NCBI GenBank assembly: GCA_019059635.1 | Contig: JAGVRJ010000004.1 | Span: 310,001-374,000, forward strand | DNA: 64,000 bases | Reading direction: 5' to 3' | Origin: Proales similis | Lineage: Eukaryota > Rotifera > Eurotatoria > Ploima > Proalidae | Shown here: piece after piece, positions 1 through 11,369 of the stretch | Numbering within the stretch: position 1 is the first letter of the stretch | How the letters are laid out: each line of letters begins with the position of its first letter | Translations under genes and position numbers: made by a program | The notes under the pieces: model-generated | The model's input: only the letters and a program-made list of their open reading frames with translations | Told to the model about the DNA's origin: nothing | Database searches by the model: none

Positions 1-885
1 ATTTTCTTGTGAATCTCCGCAGCCCTCTGCATCAGCTCCTGCTCGCTCTTCTCCGGCTCTCTTAGAACATTGTATATTCTGCGCATCACTGCTTCTTGAA
101 AGACTGAGTCGGTAAGGTTCTGAGTGAAAAAGGCTTCTTTTGTTTCCTGGGACGTGTTTCCATGCCTCTGGACAAAGGTAAGAGCCTCCTCCACAAATTC
201 AACTATGTAAGCCAGGCACACTAGCTTGTAATCGACGAGCTCAAACGGTTTGAGGAGCAGGTCGGCGATTGGTGAGCGCTTGGGAAACCCGGTGAACTTG
301 GTCTCGCGTAAACAGCAATAGACCACCAGATACCTGGAGCTCAACAGCTGAGCTGATTTAGATTTGCCGTAGCCGCTCGATTGGATTATGGTGGTGTAAG
401 GCGCGTACCAGCTTCCATCCTTGAACAACTCTCTCATCCTTTCAATTCTGGCAGCGATGAACTCTCCGTGGTCTATTTTGTAACGAACGTGGGCGTGTGA
501 TACGCCCAGAAAGCTTTTCAATAGTCGGCTCGTTTCCTGATTCTGTCGTGAAGCAACGCTGCCTGGCTGGCCCTCATTCGGTTCGGTGATCTCTATAAAA
601 ACGTTCTTCGCTTGCATTAAGAATGGATCATCCAGCAGCCTTGATAATGTAGAATATGAACGATTGATGTCATCGAGTCTTGCATTTATGTTGACTGGCT
701 TTTCGACCCTTTAATATCCATGCAGGTCAGGCTCTATCAATTAAGTAAGAAAAATCGATTTACCCCTTAAATTCTTTTAAAAATCGCATTTTAAGGCTAT
801 AGATGGTTGTCAAAAGATAAGGAAATTCAAATGATTCTTCTTTCTCGATACCGTATGCCTTGATGGCTACTTTGTAACTTGTCAT
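1..885 (-). CDS. CR-like NTPase/nuclease, partial (5' part, array copy 0)
   Basis: This is the 5' end of the same gene described in full at 2812-5164; the rest lies beyond the left edge. Exon 1 is 764..885 and exon 2 begins at 708 and runs off at base 1. It covers the header domain and the Walker A loop (QSSGYGKS), and stops before the Walker B motif. The sequence is nearly identical to the next copy; it lacks two substitutions seen in that copy near 4350 and 4379, so it is an independent copy rather than an assembly echo. Confidence 0.8.
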
Positions 886-1812
886 TTCTAGGATACAATA
901 TTTTAAAGTCTTATTCTGATATAAGGTTTTGATCAAGAATAAGTTAAGTTTTATAAATCAAGCTTTTGCTAGGCTTAGAAGATCAAGTGAAGATATTCAG
1001 CCCCTCCCTTTAACTGAGTGAATTCCATGCACTTATGCATGCGTTGTTTATTTTCAAGGACGTTGGCCTTCTCCATTTCTCGGTCTCAAATGATTCTTGA
1101 CAAACATATTTTCATGTTTAGAATGAGACGGTGTAATTCTTTGATTTATTTCAAATGAATTAGTGTAACAGACCATTTTATTTAAAAGAATTACGAGACA
1201 CGAATCAAACAGAGCGTCCTGTTCTGCAAAATCAGAAAGAGCGATTATGTGATGACAAGTATATAAAGAAGATTTAATCAACGCATGAATTCGAAAATTA
1301 CACAGATTGAACGATCATAGCATTTTCATAGCGAACGTGATTTACGGTCAGGTTGAAAAGTTTGATGCGAGAAGCCAACTGTTTTCATAATCGGTCGCTC
1401 TGAGTTGCTAATGCTCTTATCTTGTTGACCTAAGCACTTCGTGATCTCCAAAATTTTTTTTGAAACAAAAACGATAGAGGCTCCCCTTTTTATGTCTTCC
1501 GTCCATTGATCGATTTTCCCATTATTGATGGTATTTATGTCATATACTTAAGCCCACGACAAAGATTGAAATAATCCAACTATTAATAAAACGATTTTCA
1601 AGATTTGGCTTGTTACTCGCAATTTATAGCCTTTCCTTCTTTTGGTATTTCTGTTCGTATGCAAAACGCTCAAGAATGTTGACAAGAGATTGGCTCGTGC
1701 GTGAATAAATTTTAGAATGCATGCATTCTTCAGTTTGATTTATTGGTCTTAGCTTAAATTCGAATAGTAGCTTCTTCATCTTTGAGAGAAAGAGCCAAAC
1801 AACAAACAAGAG
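886..1812. promoter_or_regulatory. Divergent intergenic region of the array unit
   Basis: About 930 bases separate the start of the minus-strand CR gene from the start of the plus-strand gluconokinase; the same block recurs at 5165-6091 and 9444-10370. It is AT-rich and essentially identical in the three copies, so it should carry both promoters. A TATATAAAG string lies at about 1258-1266 on the plus strand, but some 550 bases before the gluconokinase ATG, so it is only a weak candidate. Short minus-strand open frames here (for example 1054-1281) look spurious: in the diverged edge copy near 13,910-13,960 the equivalent codons differ mainly at nonsynonymous sites. No other gene seen. Confidence 0.45.
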
Positions 1813-2591
1813 ATGAGCAAATGCGAGTTTATAGTTATCGGTGGTGTAAGCGCTTGCGGGAAGTAAGTGTTTATTTAAGTTCTCGACTCAAGCAAAATAT
1901 TAATTTCTGCTTAAGGACTTCCCTCGCCAAAAGTTTAGCGGATCAGGTAGAAGACATATTTTCTTTAGCCTTTGGGAAATTTTAAATAATTATCAAGATA
2001 AAGCTTAAGTATGAGTTTGCAGACGGTGATGATTTTCACTCATCAGCGAACAAGAAGAAAATGAGCCAAGGCATTGGCTTAAACGACAGCGACCGTCTTC
2101 AATGGCTGATAAGCATTCGCAATAAAATGCTGGATTGGAAAGCGAAAGGCAAATCAGGCGTATTTGCCTGCTCTAGTCTAAAGAAAATCTACCGAGAATT
2201 GCTTAACTCAGGTCTACTTTACAATCATGACAGGAAATCTGAATATGCAAGCGATAACCGAACTAATCTGAATATACTTTTCATAATGCTTGACTGTGAT
2301 CGAGAGCTGTTAGAAGCTAGAATAAACAAGCGGAATGACCATGCTTTTCTCAAGGACAGTCGTCTGCTCGATTCACAATTCGCCGATCTAGAGCTGCCTG
2401 ATGGTCACACAGCTGCTCACAGCCTCTCCGATAACGACTACATTTCCGAAGAAGGTGAGGCCGAGAGCCCTCACCGAGTTTTTGTGCACAAGGTTAGAGA
2501 GGATGCGAGCAAAGAGGATAATTTAAATGACGTAGTTCGTGTGCTGGGTGAAACCCCCGGATTCAATCTGACAAACAGAAACAACAATTAA
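1813..2591 (+). CDS. Gluconokinase (D-gluconate kinase), array copy 1
   Basis: Predicted to phosphorylate D-gluconate to 6-phosphogluconate with ATP, feeding the pentose phosphate pathway; cytosolic. Three exons: 1813..1862, 1916..1946, 2004..2591, all GT-AG and phase-consistent, giving about 222 residues (the third acceptor could be 6 bases later). The P-loop GGVSACGKTS is split by intron 1. Family motifs follow in order: DGDDFH..AN..KM, DSDRLQWL, ACSSLKKIYRELL and LLDSQFADLELP. Human IDNK and bacterial GntK are shorter (about 175-190); the extra length is an acidic insert after LELP and a polar tail. Tail-to-tail with the CR gene, 220 bases between stops; AATAAA lies near 2786. It is a normal metabolic enzyme family, so its presence inside a CR array is unexpected. 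Confidence 0.88.
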
Positions 2592-2811
2592 GCGTACAGG
2601 ACGCTACCAATCGCTCAAGTTTGTCTGAGTAATTCAAAAACAGTTAAACAGCCCCAATGATGAAAGAACCTGAAACCATTAAATATTTTTTTAATAGAAA
2701 TTGAAGTGTTCTGAAAGAAATTAGTAAAAGCTAGTTCGGATGCTGGTGCTGGGCAGTTAGAAACTTATAATAGTGCCTATGAAAATAAAATAGATAAAAT
2801 AATAGTTCATC

Positions 2812-5164
2812 TCAAACCTTGGTTTGCTCATCGATGAATGGAGCGTCTACAATGCTTGAGCAGATGCTTTTCATTTGTGGGTCTTTCTGTAGCCGCGTTA
2901 GCGCCTTCGCAACCCTGTAGTTGAGGGCCATCTTTGCCAGAGTCACGCCCAGTTCCGGAGGCATTTCAGGGAGAAGTGAGCCATTGATGCCGCTCGAGCT
3001 GATCAAGAGGTAATTATCTTCTTGCTCGATCGCGACAGCATGTGGAGCGGTCGGCTCGTACAGGTCAAGTAGAATCATGATCACCGGAAGATCATAGTCC
3101 AAGCCTTGAATTCTTTTTGCGGCCTTGGCTTTAATGAGCAGCTCCTCCTTGCGATGGTCAGCTCTTCTGCCGTGATTCTTGACCTCGATCAGTATGCAGC
3201 TGACACAGTCAAGGTTCTCTGTTCCAAACACAATCGGCACAATTATGTCAGGCCCTGTCATACCCGTAGCTTTTGCCAGAGCACAACTTCGTTTGACTGC
3301 GTCTCTGAGCAAGTTGGCTGAAACCAAAGAGCGGCAGTGTACGAAGTGGGTGAAGAATACTTTTGCCTCTTCAAGTCTCTTGAGACGACCTGATTTGAAA
3401 TCAAGGTTGATCTGAGCGCCAAAGAGCTGAATGAGAAAATCTGATAGCGTCAAGAATGAAGCGCCTTCCGTCATGAATTTGGCGGCAAAAGCGGCCTTGT
3501 TGTCAAATGCTATGCAGAGAATGAGCTGCGCAATTAGCTCTCCCTTTGCTCCTTGGTCAATAACTATAGAGCGAACAATCAAGTTGTAAAACTGCTCGAT
3601 GAGCTCGTGCAGATTTGTTCTGTATCTGTTCATCAGGAGCATTGCGCCTTCCGCTAGAATCGGCTCGGACGGGTAAAATACCTGCAGAGTGTTTGGTTGT
3701 AAATCGATGTGTACACAAGTGCCCATACTAGAGGCGATCAATTCACTAGCCACGGGTGTGTATGCATTCACGGAAAACGGTATCCTCGGAGCCAAAATGG
3801 CGGCCGTCTGAGCTTGGCTTAGACGGTTGAAATCTTCGTATTCAATGCCGCCAATAAGCTTAGATGAGGCCAGTGAAAGAAGGCCCTTGGCTTCCAAATC
3901 GAAACTGCACTTCCAAAGTGGCCGGCCAAATCGGCTCTTGGTCTCAAGTTGACAAGACTGTGTCAGCGAGCGAATCTCGCTTCGCCAGTCGCCAGCAAAT
4001 ATGTCGAAGGTTGGCAGCAGGTAAATTGGCTCAAACAGCTTGCTTCCCATTTGTGCAACTCGCTTCGACGGATCGTGTCTAGTTCTCGGCACAAAATTGT
4101 TCAGCCGTGATAATGTGTCAATAAACAGGCTGAAGTGCACGATGTTAGACAAGTCGCGAACGGACCGACGGAGTACCGAGAAACAGCTCTCTTCTACCCC
4201 ACTAAGGCTGCTTATGGGCATGAGCAAAGTGCGAGCCTCGTCGAACACAAATATGAATCGGAGATCGGAATTGCTCTCGATTTTCTTGTGAATCTCCGCA
4301 GCCCTCTGCATCAGCTCCTGCTCGCTCTTCTCCGGCTCTCTTAGAAGATTGTATATTCTGCGCATCACTGCTTCTTGATAGACTGAGTCGGTAAGGTTCT
4401 GAGTGAAAAAGGCTTCTTTTGTTTCCTGGGACGTGTTTCCATGCCTCTGGACAAAGGTAAGAGCCTCCTCCACAAATTCAACTATGTAAGCCAGGCACAC
4501 TAGCTTGTAATCGACGAGCTCAAACGGTTTGAGGAGCAGGTCGGCGATTGGTGAGCGCTTGGGAAACCCGGTGAACTTGGTCTCGCGTAAACAGCAATAG
4601 ACCACCAGATACCTGGAGCTCAACAGCTGAGCTGATTTAGATTTGCCGTAGCCGCTCGATTGGATTATGGTGGTGTAAGGCGCGTACCAGCTTCCATCCT
4701 TGAACAACTCTCTCATCCTTTCAATTCTGGCAGCGATGAACTCTCCGTGGTCTATTTTGTAACGAACGTGGGCGTGTGATACGCCCAGAAAGCTTTTCAA
4801 TAGTCGGCTCGTTTCCTGATTCTGTCGTGAAGCAACGCTGCCTGGCTGGCCCTCATTCGGTTCGGTGATCTCTATAAAAACGTTCTTCGCTTGCATTAAG
4901 AATGGATCATCCAGCAGCCTTGATAATGTAGAATATGAACGATTGATGTCATCGAGTCTTGCATTTATGTTGACTGGCTTTTCGACCCTTTAATATCCAT
5001 GCAGGTCAGGCTCTATCAATTAAGTAAGAAAAATCGATTTACCCCTTAAATTCTTTTAAAAATCGCATTTTAAGGCTATAGATGGTTGTCAAAAGATAAG
5101 GAAATTCAAATGATTCTTCTTTCTCGATACCGTATGCCTTGATGGCTACTTTGTAACTTGTCAT
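2812..5164 (-). CDS. CR (Crinkler-RHS)-like P-loop NTPase + REase nuclease, copy 1
   Basis: Two exons, 5043..5164 and 2812..4987, give about 765 residues. Exon 1 (starts MTSYKVAIKAYG) plus the head of exon 2 look like a ubiquitin/PB1-type beta-grasp header, ending in strand NVFIEI near residue 75. Then Walker A-like QSSGYGKS (about 150-157), Walker B FIFVFDEA (about 285-292), and a PD-(D/E)xK nuclease signature: D of PDIIVPI (about 621) and ILIEVKN (E642, K644). Header, NTPase and nuclease in this order match the CR effector/transposon class studied by Aravind and colleagues. The start at 4896 would lose the header; the exon-1 frame is preserved in the diverged copy at 13601-13725 with mostly synonymous change. 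Function in this animal (mobile element enzyme, effector or domesticated protein) is not shown by the sequence. Confidence 0.82.
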
Positions 5165-6091
5165 TTCTAGGATACAATATTTTAAAGTCTTATTCTGATA
5201 TAAGGTTTTGATCAAGAATAAGTTAAGTTTTATAAATCAAGCTTTTGCTAGGCTTAGAAGATCAAGTGAAGATATTCAGCCCCTCCCTTTAACTGAGTGA
5301 ATTCCATGCACTTATGCATGCGTTGTTTATTTTCAAGGACGTTGGCCTTCTCCATTTCTCGGTCTCAAATGATTCTTGACAAACATATTTTCATGTTTAG
5401 AATGAGACGGTGTAATTCTTTGATTTATTTCAAATGAATTAGTGTAACAGACCATTTTATTTAAAAGAATTACGAGACACGAATCAAACAGAGCGTCCTG
5501 TTCTGCAAAATCAGAAAGAGCGATTATGTGATGACAAGTATATAAAGAAGATTTAATCAACGCATGAATTCGAAAATTACACAGATTGAACGATCATAGC
5601 ATTTTCATAGCGAACGTGATTTACGGTCAGGTTGAAAAGTTTGATGCGAGAAGCCAACTGTTTTCATAATCGGTCGCTCTGAGTTGCTAATGCTCTTATC
5701 TTGTTGACCTAAGCACTTCGTGATCTCCAAAATTTTTTTTGAAACAAAAACGATAGAGGCTCCCCTTTTTATGTCTTCCGTCCATTGATCGATTTTCCCA
5801 TTATTGATGGTATTTATGTCATATACTTAAGCCCACGACAAAGATTGAAATAATCCAACTATTAATAAAACGATTTTCAAGATTTGGCTTGTTACTCGCA
5901 ATTTATAGCCTTTCCTTCTTTTGGTATTTCTGTTCGTATGCAAAACGCTCAAGAATGTTGACAAGAGATTGGCTCGTGCGTGAATAAATTTTAGAATGCA
6001 TGCATTCTTCAGTTTGATTTATTGGTCTTAGCTTAAATTCGAATAGTAGCTTCTTCATCTTTGAGAGAAAGAGCCAAACAACAAACAAGAG

Positions 6092-6870
6092 ATGAGCAAA
6101 TGCGAGTTTATAGTTATCGGTGGTGTAAGCGCTTGCGGGAAGTAAGTGTTTATTTAAGTTCTCGACTCAAGCAAAATATTAATTTCTGCTTAAGGACTTC
6201 CCTCGCCAAAAGTTTAGCGGATCAGGTAGAAGACATATTTTCTTTAGCCTTTGGGAAATTTTAAATAATTATCAAGATAAAGCTTAAGTATGAGTTTGCA
6301 GACGGTGATGATTTTCACTCATCAGCGAACAAGAAGAAAATGAGCCAAGGCATTGGCTTAAACGACAGCGACCGTCTTCAATGGCTGATAAGCATTCGCA
6401 ATAAAATGCTGGATTGGAAAGCGAAAGGCAAATCAGGCGTATTTGCCTGCTCTAGTCTAAAGAAAATCTACCGAGAATTGCTTAACTCAGGTCTACTTTA
6501 CAATCATGACAGGAAATCTGAATATGCAAGCGATAACCGAACTAATCTGAATATACTTTTCATAATGCTTGACTGTGATCGAGAGCTGTTAGAAGCTAGA
6601 ATAAACAAGCGGAATGACCATGCTTTTCTCAAGGACAGTCGTCTGCTCGATTCACAATTCGCCGATCTAGAGCTGCCTGATGGTCACACAGCTGCTCACA
6701 GCCTCTCCGATAACGACTACATTTCCGAAGAAGGTGAGGCCGAGAGCCCTCACCGAGTTTTTGTGCACAAGGTTAGAGGGGATGCGAGCAAAGAGGAGAA
6801 TTTAAATGACGTAGTTCGTGTGCTGGGTGAAACCCCCGGATTCAATCTGACAAACAGAAACAACAATTAA
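6092..6870 (+). CDS. Gluconokinase, array copy 2
   Basis: Exons 6092..6141, 6195..6225 and 6283..6870, exactly 4,279 bases after copy 1, with the same splice sites and an intact reading frame. Relative to copy 1, two residues differ near the C-terminus (VREDASKED becomes VRGDASKEE). All kinase motifs are unchanged (split P-loop, DGDDFH, DRLQWL, SQFADLE). Convergent with the CR gene at 7091 and divergent from the CR gene ending at 5164. Confidence 0.87.
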
Positions 6871-7090
6871 GCGTACAGGACGCTACCAATCGCTCAAGTT
6901 TGTCTGAGTAATTCAAAAACAGTTAAACAGCCCCAATGATGAAAGAACCTGAAACCATTAAATATTTTTTTAATAGAAATTGAAGTGTTCTGAAAGAAAT
7001 TAGTAAAAGCTAGTTCGGATGCTGGTGCTGGGCAGTTAGAAACTTATAATAGTGCCTATGAAAATAAAATAGATAAAATAATAGTTCATC

Positions 7091-9443
7091 TCAAACCTTG
7101 GTTTGCTCATCGATGAATGGAGCGTCTACAATGCTTGAGCAGATGCTTTTCATTTGTGGGTCTTTCTGTAGCCGCGTTAGCGCCTTCGCAACCCTGTAGT
7201 TGAGGGCCATCTTTGCCAGAGTCACGCCCAGTTCCGGAGGCATTTCAGGGAGAAGTGAGCCATTGATGCCGCTCGAGCTGATCAAGAGGTAATTATCTTC
7301 TTGCTCGATCGCGACAGCATGTGGAGCGGTCGGCTCGTACAGGTCAAGTAGAATCATGATCACCGGAAGATCATAGTCCAAGCCTTGAATTCTTTTTGCG
7401 GCCTTGGCTTTAATGAGCAGCTCCTCCTTGCGATGGTCAGCTCTTCTGCCGTGATTCTTGACCTCGATCAGTATGCAGCTGACACAGTCAAGGTTCTCTG
7501 TTCCAAACACAATCGGCACAATTATGTCAGGCCCTGTCATACCCGTAGCTTTTGCCAGAGCACAACTTCGTTTGACTGCGTCTCTGAGCAAGTTGGCTGA
7601 AACCAAAGAGCGGCAGTGTACGAAGTGGGTGAAGAATACTTTTGCCTCTTCAAGTCTCTTGAGACGACCTGATTTGAAATCAAGGTTGATCTGAGCGCCA
7701 AAGAGCTGAATGAGAAAATCTGATAGCGTCAAGAATGAAGCGCCTTCCGTCATGAATTTGGCGGCAAAAGCGGCCTTGTTGTCAAATGCTATGCAGAGAA
7801 TGAGCTGCGCAATTAGCTCTCCCTTTGCTCCTTGGTCAATAACTATAGAGCGAACAATCAAGTTGTAAAACTGCTCGATGAGCTCGTGCAGATTTGTTCT
7901 GTATCTGTTCATCAGGAGCATTGCGCCTTCCGCTAGAATCGGCTCGGACGGGTAAAATACCTGCAGAGTGTTTGGTTGTAAATCGATGTGTACACAAGTG
8001 CCCATACTAGAGGCGATCAATTCACTAGCCACGGGTGTGTATGCATTCACGGAAAACGGTATCCTCGGAGCCAAAATGGCGGCCATCTGAGCTTGGCTTA
8101 GACGGGTGAAATCTTCGTATTCAATGCCGCCAATAAGCTTAGATGAGGCCAGCGAAAGGAGGTCCTTGGCTTCCAAATCGAAACTGCACTTCCAAAGTGG
8201 CCGGCCAAATCGGCTTTTGGTCTCAAGTTGACAAGACTGTGTCAGCGAGCGAATCTCGCTTCGCCAGTCGCCAGCGAATATGTCGAAGGTCGGCAGCAGG
8301 TAAATTGGCTCAAACAGCTTGCTTCCCATTTGTGCAACTCGCTTCGACGGATCGTGTCTAGTTCTCGGCACAAAATTGTTCAGCCGTGATAATGTGTCAA
8401 TAAACAGGCTGAAGTGCACGATGTTCGACAAGTCGCGAACGGACCGCCGAAGTACCGAGAAACAGCTCTCTTCTACCCCGCAAAGGCTGCTTATGGGCAT
8501 GAGCAAAGTGCGAGCCTCGTCGAACACAAATATAAATCGGAGATCGGGACTGCTCTCGATTTTCTTGTGAATCTCCGCAGCCCTCTGCATCAGCTCCTGC
8601 TCGCTCTTCTCCGACTCTCTTAGAACATTGTATATTCTGCGCATCACTGCTTCCTGAAAGACTGAGTCGGTAAGGTTCTGAGTGAAGAAGGCTTCTTTCG
8701 TTTCCTGGGACGTGTTTCCATGCCTCTGGACAAAGATAAGAGCCTCCTCCACAAATTCAACTATGTAAGCCAGGCACACTAGCTTGTAATCGACGAGCTC
8801 AAACGGTTTGAGGAGCAGGTCGGCGATTGGTGAGCGCTTGGGAAACCCGGTGAACTTGGTCTCGCGTAAACAGCAATAGACCACCAGATATCTGGAGCTC
8901 AACAGCTGAGCTGATTTAGATTTGCCGTAGCCGCTCGATTGGATTATGGTGGTGTAAGGCGCGTACCAGCTTCCATCCTTGAACAACTCTCTCATCCTTT
9001 CAATTCTGGCAGCGATGAACTCTCCGTGGTCTATTTTGTAACGAACGTGGGCGTGTGATACGCCCAGAAAGCTTTTCAATAGTCGGCTCGTTTCCTGATT
9101 CTGTCGTGAAGCAACGCTGCCTGGCTGGCCCTCATTCGGTTCGGTGATCTCTATAAAAACGTTCTTCGCTTGCATTAAGAATGGATCATCCAGCAGCCTT
9201 GATAATGTAGAATATGAACGATTGATGTCATCGAGTCTTGCATTTATGTTGACTGGCTTTTCGACCCTTTAATATCCATGCAGGTCAGGCTCTATCAATT
9301 AAGTAAGAAAAATCGATTTACCCCTTAAATTCTTTTAAAAATCGCATTTTAAGGCTATAGATGGTTGTCAAAAGATAAGGAAATTCAAATGATTCTTCTT
9401 TCTCGATACCGTATGCCTTGATGGCTACTTTGTAACTTGTCAT
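7091..9443 (-). CDS. CR-like P-loop NTPase + REase nuclease, copy 2
   Basis: Exons 9322..9443 and 7091..9266, same structure and about 765 residues as copy 1. The open frame is intact with all motifs kept (QSSGYGKS, FVFDEARTLL, ILIEVKN). About ten residues differ from copy 1, among them T/I in the LIFVQ stretch, Y/F and L/V near the helix before Walker B, S/C after Walker B, and G/D, N/T, T/M just beyond. They fall almost entirely in the middle of the gene (8084-8891), the flanks being identical. Confidence 0.82.
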
Positions 9444-10370
9444 TTCTAGGATACAATATTTTAAAGTCTTATTCTGATATAAGGTTTTGATCAAGAATAA
9501 GTTAAGTTTTATAAATCAAGCTTTTGCTAGGCTTAGAAGATCAAGTGAAGATATTCAGCCCCTCCCTTTAACTGAGTGAATTCCATGCACTTATGCATGC
9601 GTTGTTTATTTTCAAGGACGTTGGCCTTCTCCATTTCTCGGTCTCAAATGATTCTTGACAAACATATTTTCATGTTTAGAATGAGACGGTGTAATTCTTT
9701 GATTTATTTCAAATGAATTAGTGTAACAGACCATTTTATTTAAAAGAATTACGAGACACGAATCAAACAGAGCGTCCTGTTCTGCAAAATCAGAAAGAGC
9801 GATTATGTGATGACAAGTATATAAAGAAGATTTAATCAACGCATGAATTCGAAAATTACACAGATTGAACGATCATAGCATTTTCATAGCGAACGTGATT
9901 TACGGTCAGGTTGAAAAGTTTGATGCGAGAAGCCAACTGTTTTCATAATCGGTCGCTCTGAGTTGCTAATGCTCTTATCTTGTTGACCTAAGCACTTCGT
10001 GATCTCCAAAATTTTTTTTGAAACAAAAACGATAGAGGCTCCCCTTTTTATGTCTTCCGTCCATTGATCGATTTTCCCATTATTGATGGTATTTATGTCA
10101 TATACTTAAGCCCACGACAAAGATTGAAATAATCCAACTATTAATAAAACGATTTTCAAGATTTGGCTTGTTACTCGCAATTTATAGCCTTTCCTTCTTT
10201 TGGTATTTCTGTTCGTATGCAAAACGCTCAAGAATGTTGACAAGAGATTGGCTCGTGCGTGAATAAATTTTAGAATGCATGCATTCTTCAGTTTGATTTA
10301 TTGGTCTTAGCTTAAATTCGAATAGTAGCTTCTTCATCTTTGAGAGAAAGAGCCAAACAACAAACAAGAG

Positions 10371-11149
10371 ATGAGCAAATGCGAGTTTATAGTTATCGGT
10401 GGTGTAAGCGCTTGCGGGAAGTAAGTGTTTATTTAAGTTCTCGACTCAAGCAAAATATTAATTTCTGCTTAAGGACTTCCCTCGCCAAAAGTTTAGCGGA
10501 TCAGGTAGAAGACATATTTTCTTTAGCCTTTGGGAAATTTTAAATAATTATCAAGATAAAGCTTAAGTATGAGTTTGCAGACGGTGATGATTTTCACTCA
10601 TCAGCGAACAAGAAGAAAATGAGCCAAGGCATTGGCTTAAACGACAGCGACCGTCTTCAATGGCTGATAAGCATTCGCAATAAAATGCTGGATTGGAAAG
10701 CGAAAGGCAAATCAGGCGTATTTGCCTGCTCTAGTCTAAAGAAAATCTACCGAGAATTGCTTAACTCAGGTCTACTTTACAATCATGACAGGAAATCTGA
10801 ATATGCAAGCGATAACCGAACTAATCTGAATATACTTTTCATAATGCTTGACTGTGATCGAGAGCTGTTAGAAGCTAGAATAAACAAGCGGAATGACCAT
10901 GCTTTTCTCAAGGACAGTCGTCTGCTCGATTCACAATTCGCCGATCTAGAGCTGCCTGATGGTCACACAGCTGCTCACAGCCTCTCCGATAACGACTACA
11001 TTTCCGAAGAAGGTGAGGCCGAGAGCCCTCACCGAGTTTTTGTGCACAAGGTTAGAGGGGATGCGAGCAAAGAGGATAATTTAAATGACGTAGTTCGTGT
11101 GCTGGGTGAAACCCCCGGATTCAATCTGACAAACAGAAACAACAATTAA
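10371..11149 (+). CDS. Gluconokinase, array copy 3
   Basis: Exons 10371..10420, 10474..10504 and 10562..11149, again at the exact array period. The product differs from copy 1 by one residue (E to G in VRGDASKED) and from copy 2 by one. The frame is intact and motifs are complete, so three potentially active gluconokinase copies lie in 9.3 kb. Confidence 0.87.
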
Positions 11150-11369
11150 GCGTACAGGACGCTACCAATCGCTCAAGTTTGTCTGAGTAATTCAAAAACA
11201 GTTAAACAGCCCCAATGATGAAAGAACCTGAAACCATTAAATATTTTTTTAATAGAAATTGAAGTGTTCTGAAAGAAATTAGTAAAAGCTAGTTCGGATG
11301 CTGGTGCTGGGCAGTTAGAAACTTATAATAGTGCCTATGAAAATAAAATAGATAAAATAATAGTTCATC

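Noticed and set aside
1054-1281. Minus-strand 75-codon frame in each array unit, between the two genes
   Set aside because: In the diverged edge copy the equivalent codons change mostly at nonsynonymous sites, and there is no ATG start; it is noncoding.
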